This document shows positions 63,526 to 64,000 of a stretch of 64,000 nt of DNA, piece after piece; position 1 is the stretch's first letter; every line of letters starts with the position of its first letter. Source of the DNA: Pantoea piersonii (GTDB lineage: Bacteria > Pseudomonadota > Gammaproteobacteria > Enterobacterales > Enterobacteriaceae); the NCBI RefSeq assembly GCF_003612015.1, contig NZ_RARB01000001.1, forward strand, positions 1,054,001 to 1,118,000, written 5' to 3'. The notes beneath the pieces are model-generated. The model was given only the letters and a program-made list of their open reading frames with translations. It did not search any database and was not told where the DNA came from. Made by a program: the position numbers and the translations under genes.

Positions 63526-64000
63526 ATGACAACAGAACTAAAACATTACATTAACGGCGAATTTGTCGCGCACCAGAGCGATAAATGGATTGAGGTGATC
63601 AATCCTGCGACCGAAGCGCTGCTGGCTCGCATACCCGAAGGCTGCGCGCAGGAGGCCAGCCGCGCGATTGAGGCGGCCGAAACTGCGCAGCCCGCCTGGG
63701 AAGCCCTGCCCGCCGTTGAGCGCGGCAACTGGTTGCGCAAGCTGGCGGAGGCTATTCGCGACCGCGAGCCTGAACTGACCGCCACCATCGTCGCTGAAGG
63801 AGGCAAAACGCAGGGGCTGGCGCAGACAGAAGTATTGTTTACCGCTGATTATCTCGACTATATGGCCGAGTGGGCGCGCCGCTATGAAGGCGAGATCGTC
63901 AACAGCGATCGCCCCAATGAAAATATTTTCGTATTTAAAAAGGCGATCGGCGTGACCACCGGCATTCTGCCGTGGAACTTCCCTTTCTTTTTGATTGCGC
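63526..64000 (+). CDS. aldA: Lactaldehyde dehydrogenase AldA, C-terminal part outside the window
   Basis: 158 residues visible. 'YINGEFVAHQSDKWIEVINPATEALLARIP' (part), 'EEGGKTQGLAQTEVLF'-like segment and 'DYMAEWARRYEGEIVNSDRP' follow E. coli AldA; 'TTGILPWNFPFFLIA' is the NAD-binding strand with the conserved Asn. Oxidises L-lactaldehyde to L-lactate with NAD. A second in-frame ATG at 63517 is too near the GGAG site. Its product removes the lactaldehyde formed by RhaD encoded 7 kb away. The catalytic Cys is beyond the window. Confidence 0.92.
   Translation, partial: MTTELKHYINGEFVAHQSDKWIEVINPATEALLARIPEGCAQEASRAIEAAETAQPAWEALPAVERGNWLRKLAEAIRDREPELTATIVAEGGKTQGLAQTEVLFTADYLDYMAEWARRYEGEIVNSDRPNENIFVFKKAIGVTTGILPWNFPFFLIA

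Noticed and set aside
1..64000. CRISPR arrays, tRNA or rRNA genes, complete insertion sequences
   Set aside because: No regularly spaced repeats, no tRNA T-loop plus acceptor patterns, and no transposase with terminal repeats were seen; the Rpn gene is the only transposase-like gene.

Overview
The window is a chromosomal segment of a GC-rich member of the Enterobacterales, most probably an Erwiniaceae (Pantoea/Mixta-like) bacterium. The evidence is dense, almost intron-free coding on both strands, proteins very close to E. coli/Salmonella families (YdfG, YnfA, YnfB, YnfD, BioD2/YnfK, Mlc, YnfL, YnfM, SotB, CybB, RhaBADSRT, YoaK, YbiI, AldA), and E. coli-like gene order in the ynf/mlc block. 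The taxonomic call is an inference from protein resemblance and synteny recalled from known genomes; no search was run.

Layout. 0-2.8 kb: cut-off nitroreductase, periplasmic lactonase-like propeller, Rpn-type nuclease. 3.0-4.6 kb: AT-richer island with an orphan polymorphic toxin, its immunity protein and a small unknown gene. 4.7-12.9 kb: a molybdenum hydroxylase locus on the minus strand (2Fe-2S subunit, molybdopterin subunit, tri-haem cytochrome c, then MFS exporter, XdhC and MocA cofactor-insertion proteins) with a divergent LysR regulator. Three near-identical palindromic sites tie the two halves and the regulator together. 12.9-18.0 kb: GcvA-like LysR, short-chain dehydrogenase, ACS-type MFS transporter and a split transketolase, a probable catabolic operon of unknown substrate. 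18.2-21.1 kb: two orphan solute-binding proteins and nitronate monooxygenase. 21.1-27.3 kb: NUDIX, EmrE, Cys-rich periplasmic protein, HpxO urate hydroxylase, Dcp and guanine deaminase (purine catabolism).

27.4-37.8 kb is an accessory, decaying region: an interrupted coiled-coil gene, a Bcr-type exporter, a PAP2 phosphatase, an orphan fimbrial adhesin, a MarR/SnoaL pair with a perfect 23-bp palindrome, an ars operon whose pump gene arsB is a remnant, a frameshifted ZIP transporter, a perfect 40-bp copy of part of dcp, a 48-residue zinc-ribbon protein, and several long stretches without recognisable genes. 37.8-53.5 kb is conserved core: ydfG-ynfA-ynfB-ynfD, a DHA2 exporter, an OsmU-type osmoprotectant ABC transporter, a xanthine-type permease, bioD2-mlc-ynfL/ynfM, cybB and sotB. 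53.5-55.0 kb has two DUF1471 stress-type periplasmic proteins divergent from a TetR regulator, with three GATC-centred palindromes between them.

55.1-62.2 kb is a complete L-rhamnose regulon (rhaBADM, rhaSR, rhaT). Just beyond it lie yoaK, ybiI and the start of aldA; AldA oxidises the L-lactaldehyde made by RhaD, so pathway and clean-up enzyme are neighbours. Between rhaR and rhaT is a 107-bp imperfect inverted repeat containing a hairpin that matches the core of the CsrA binding consensus.
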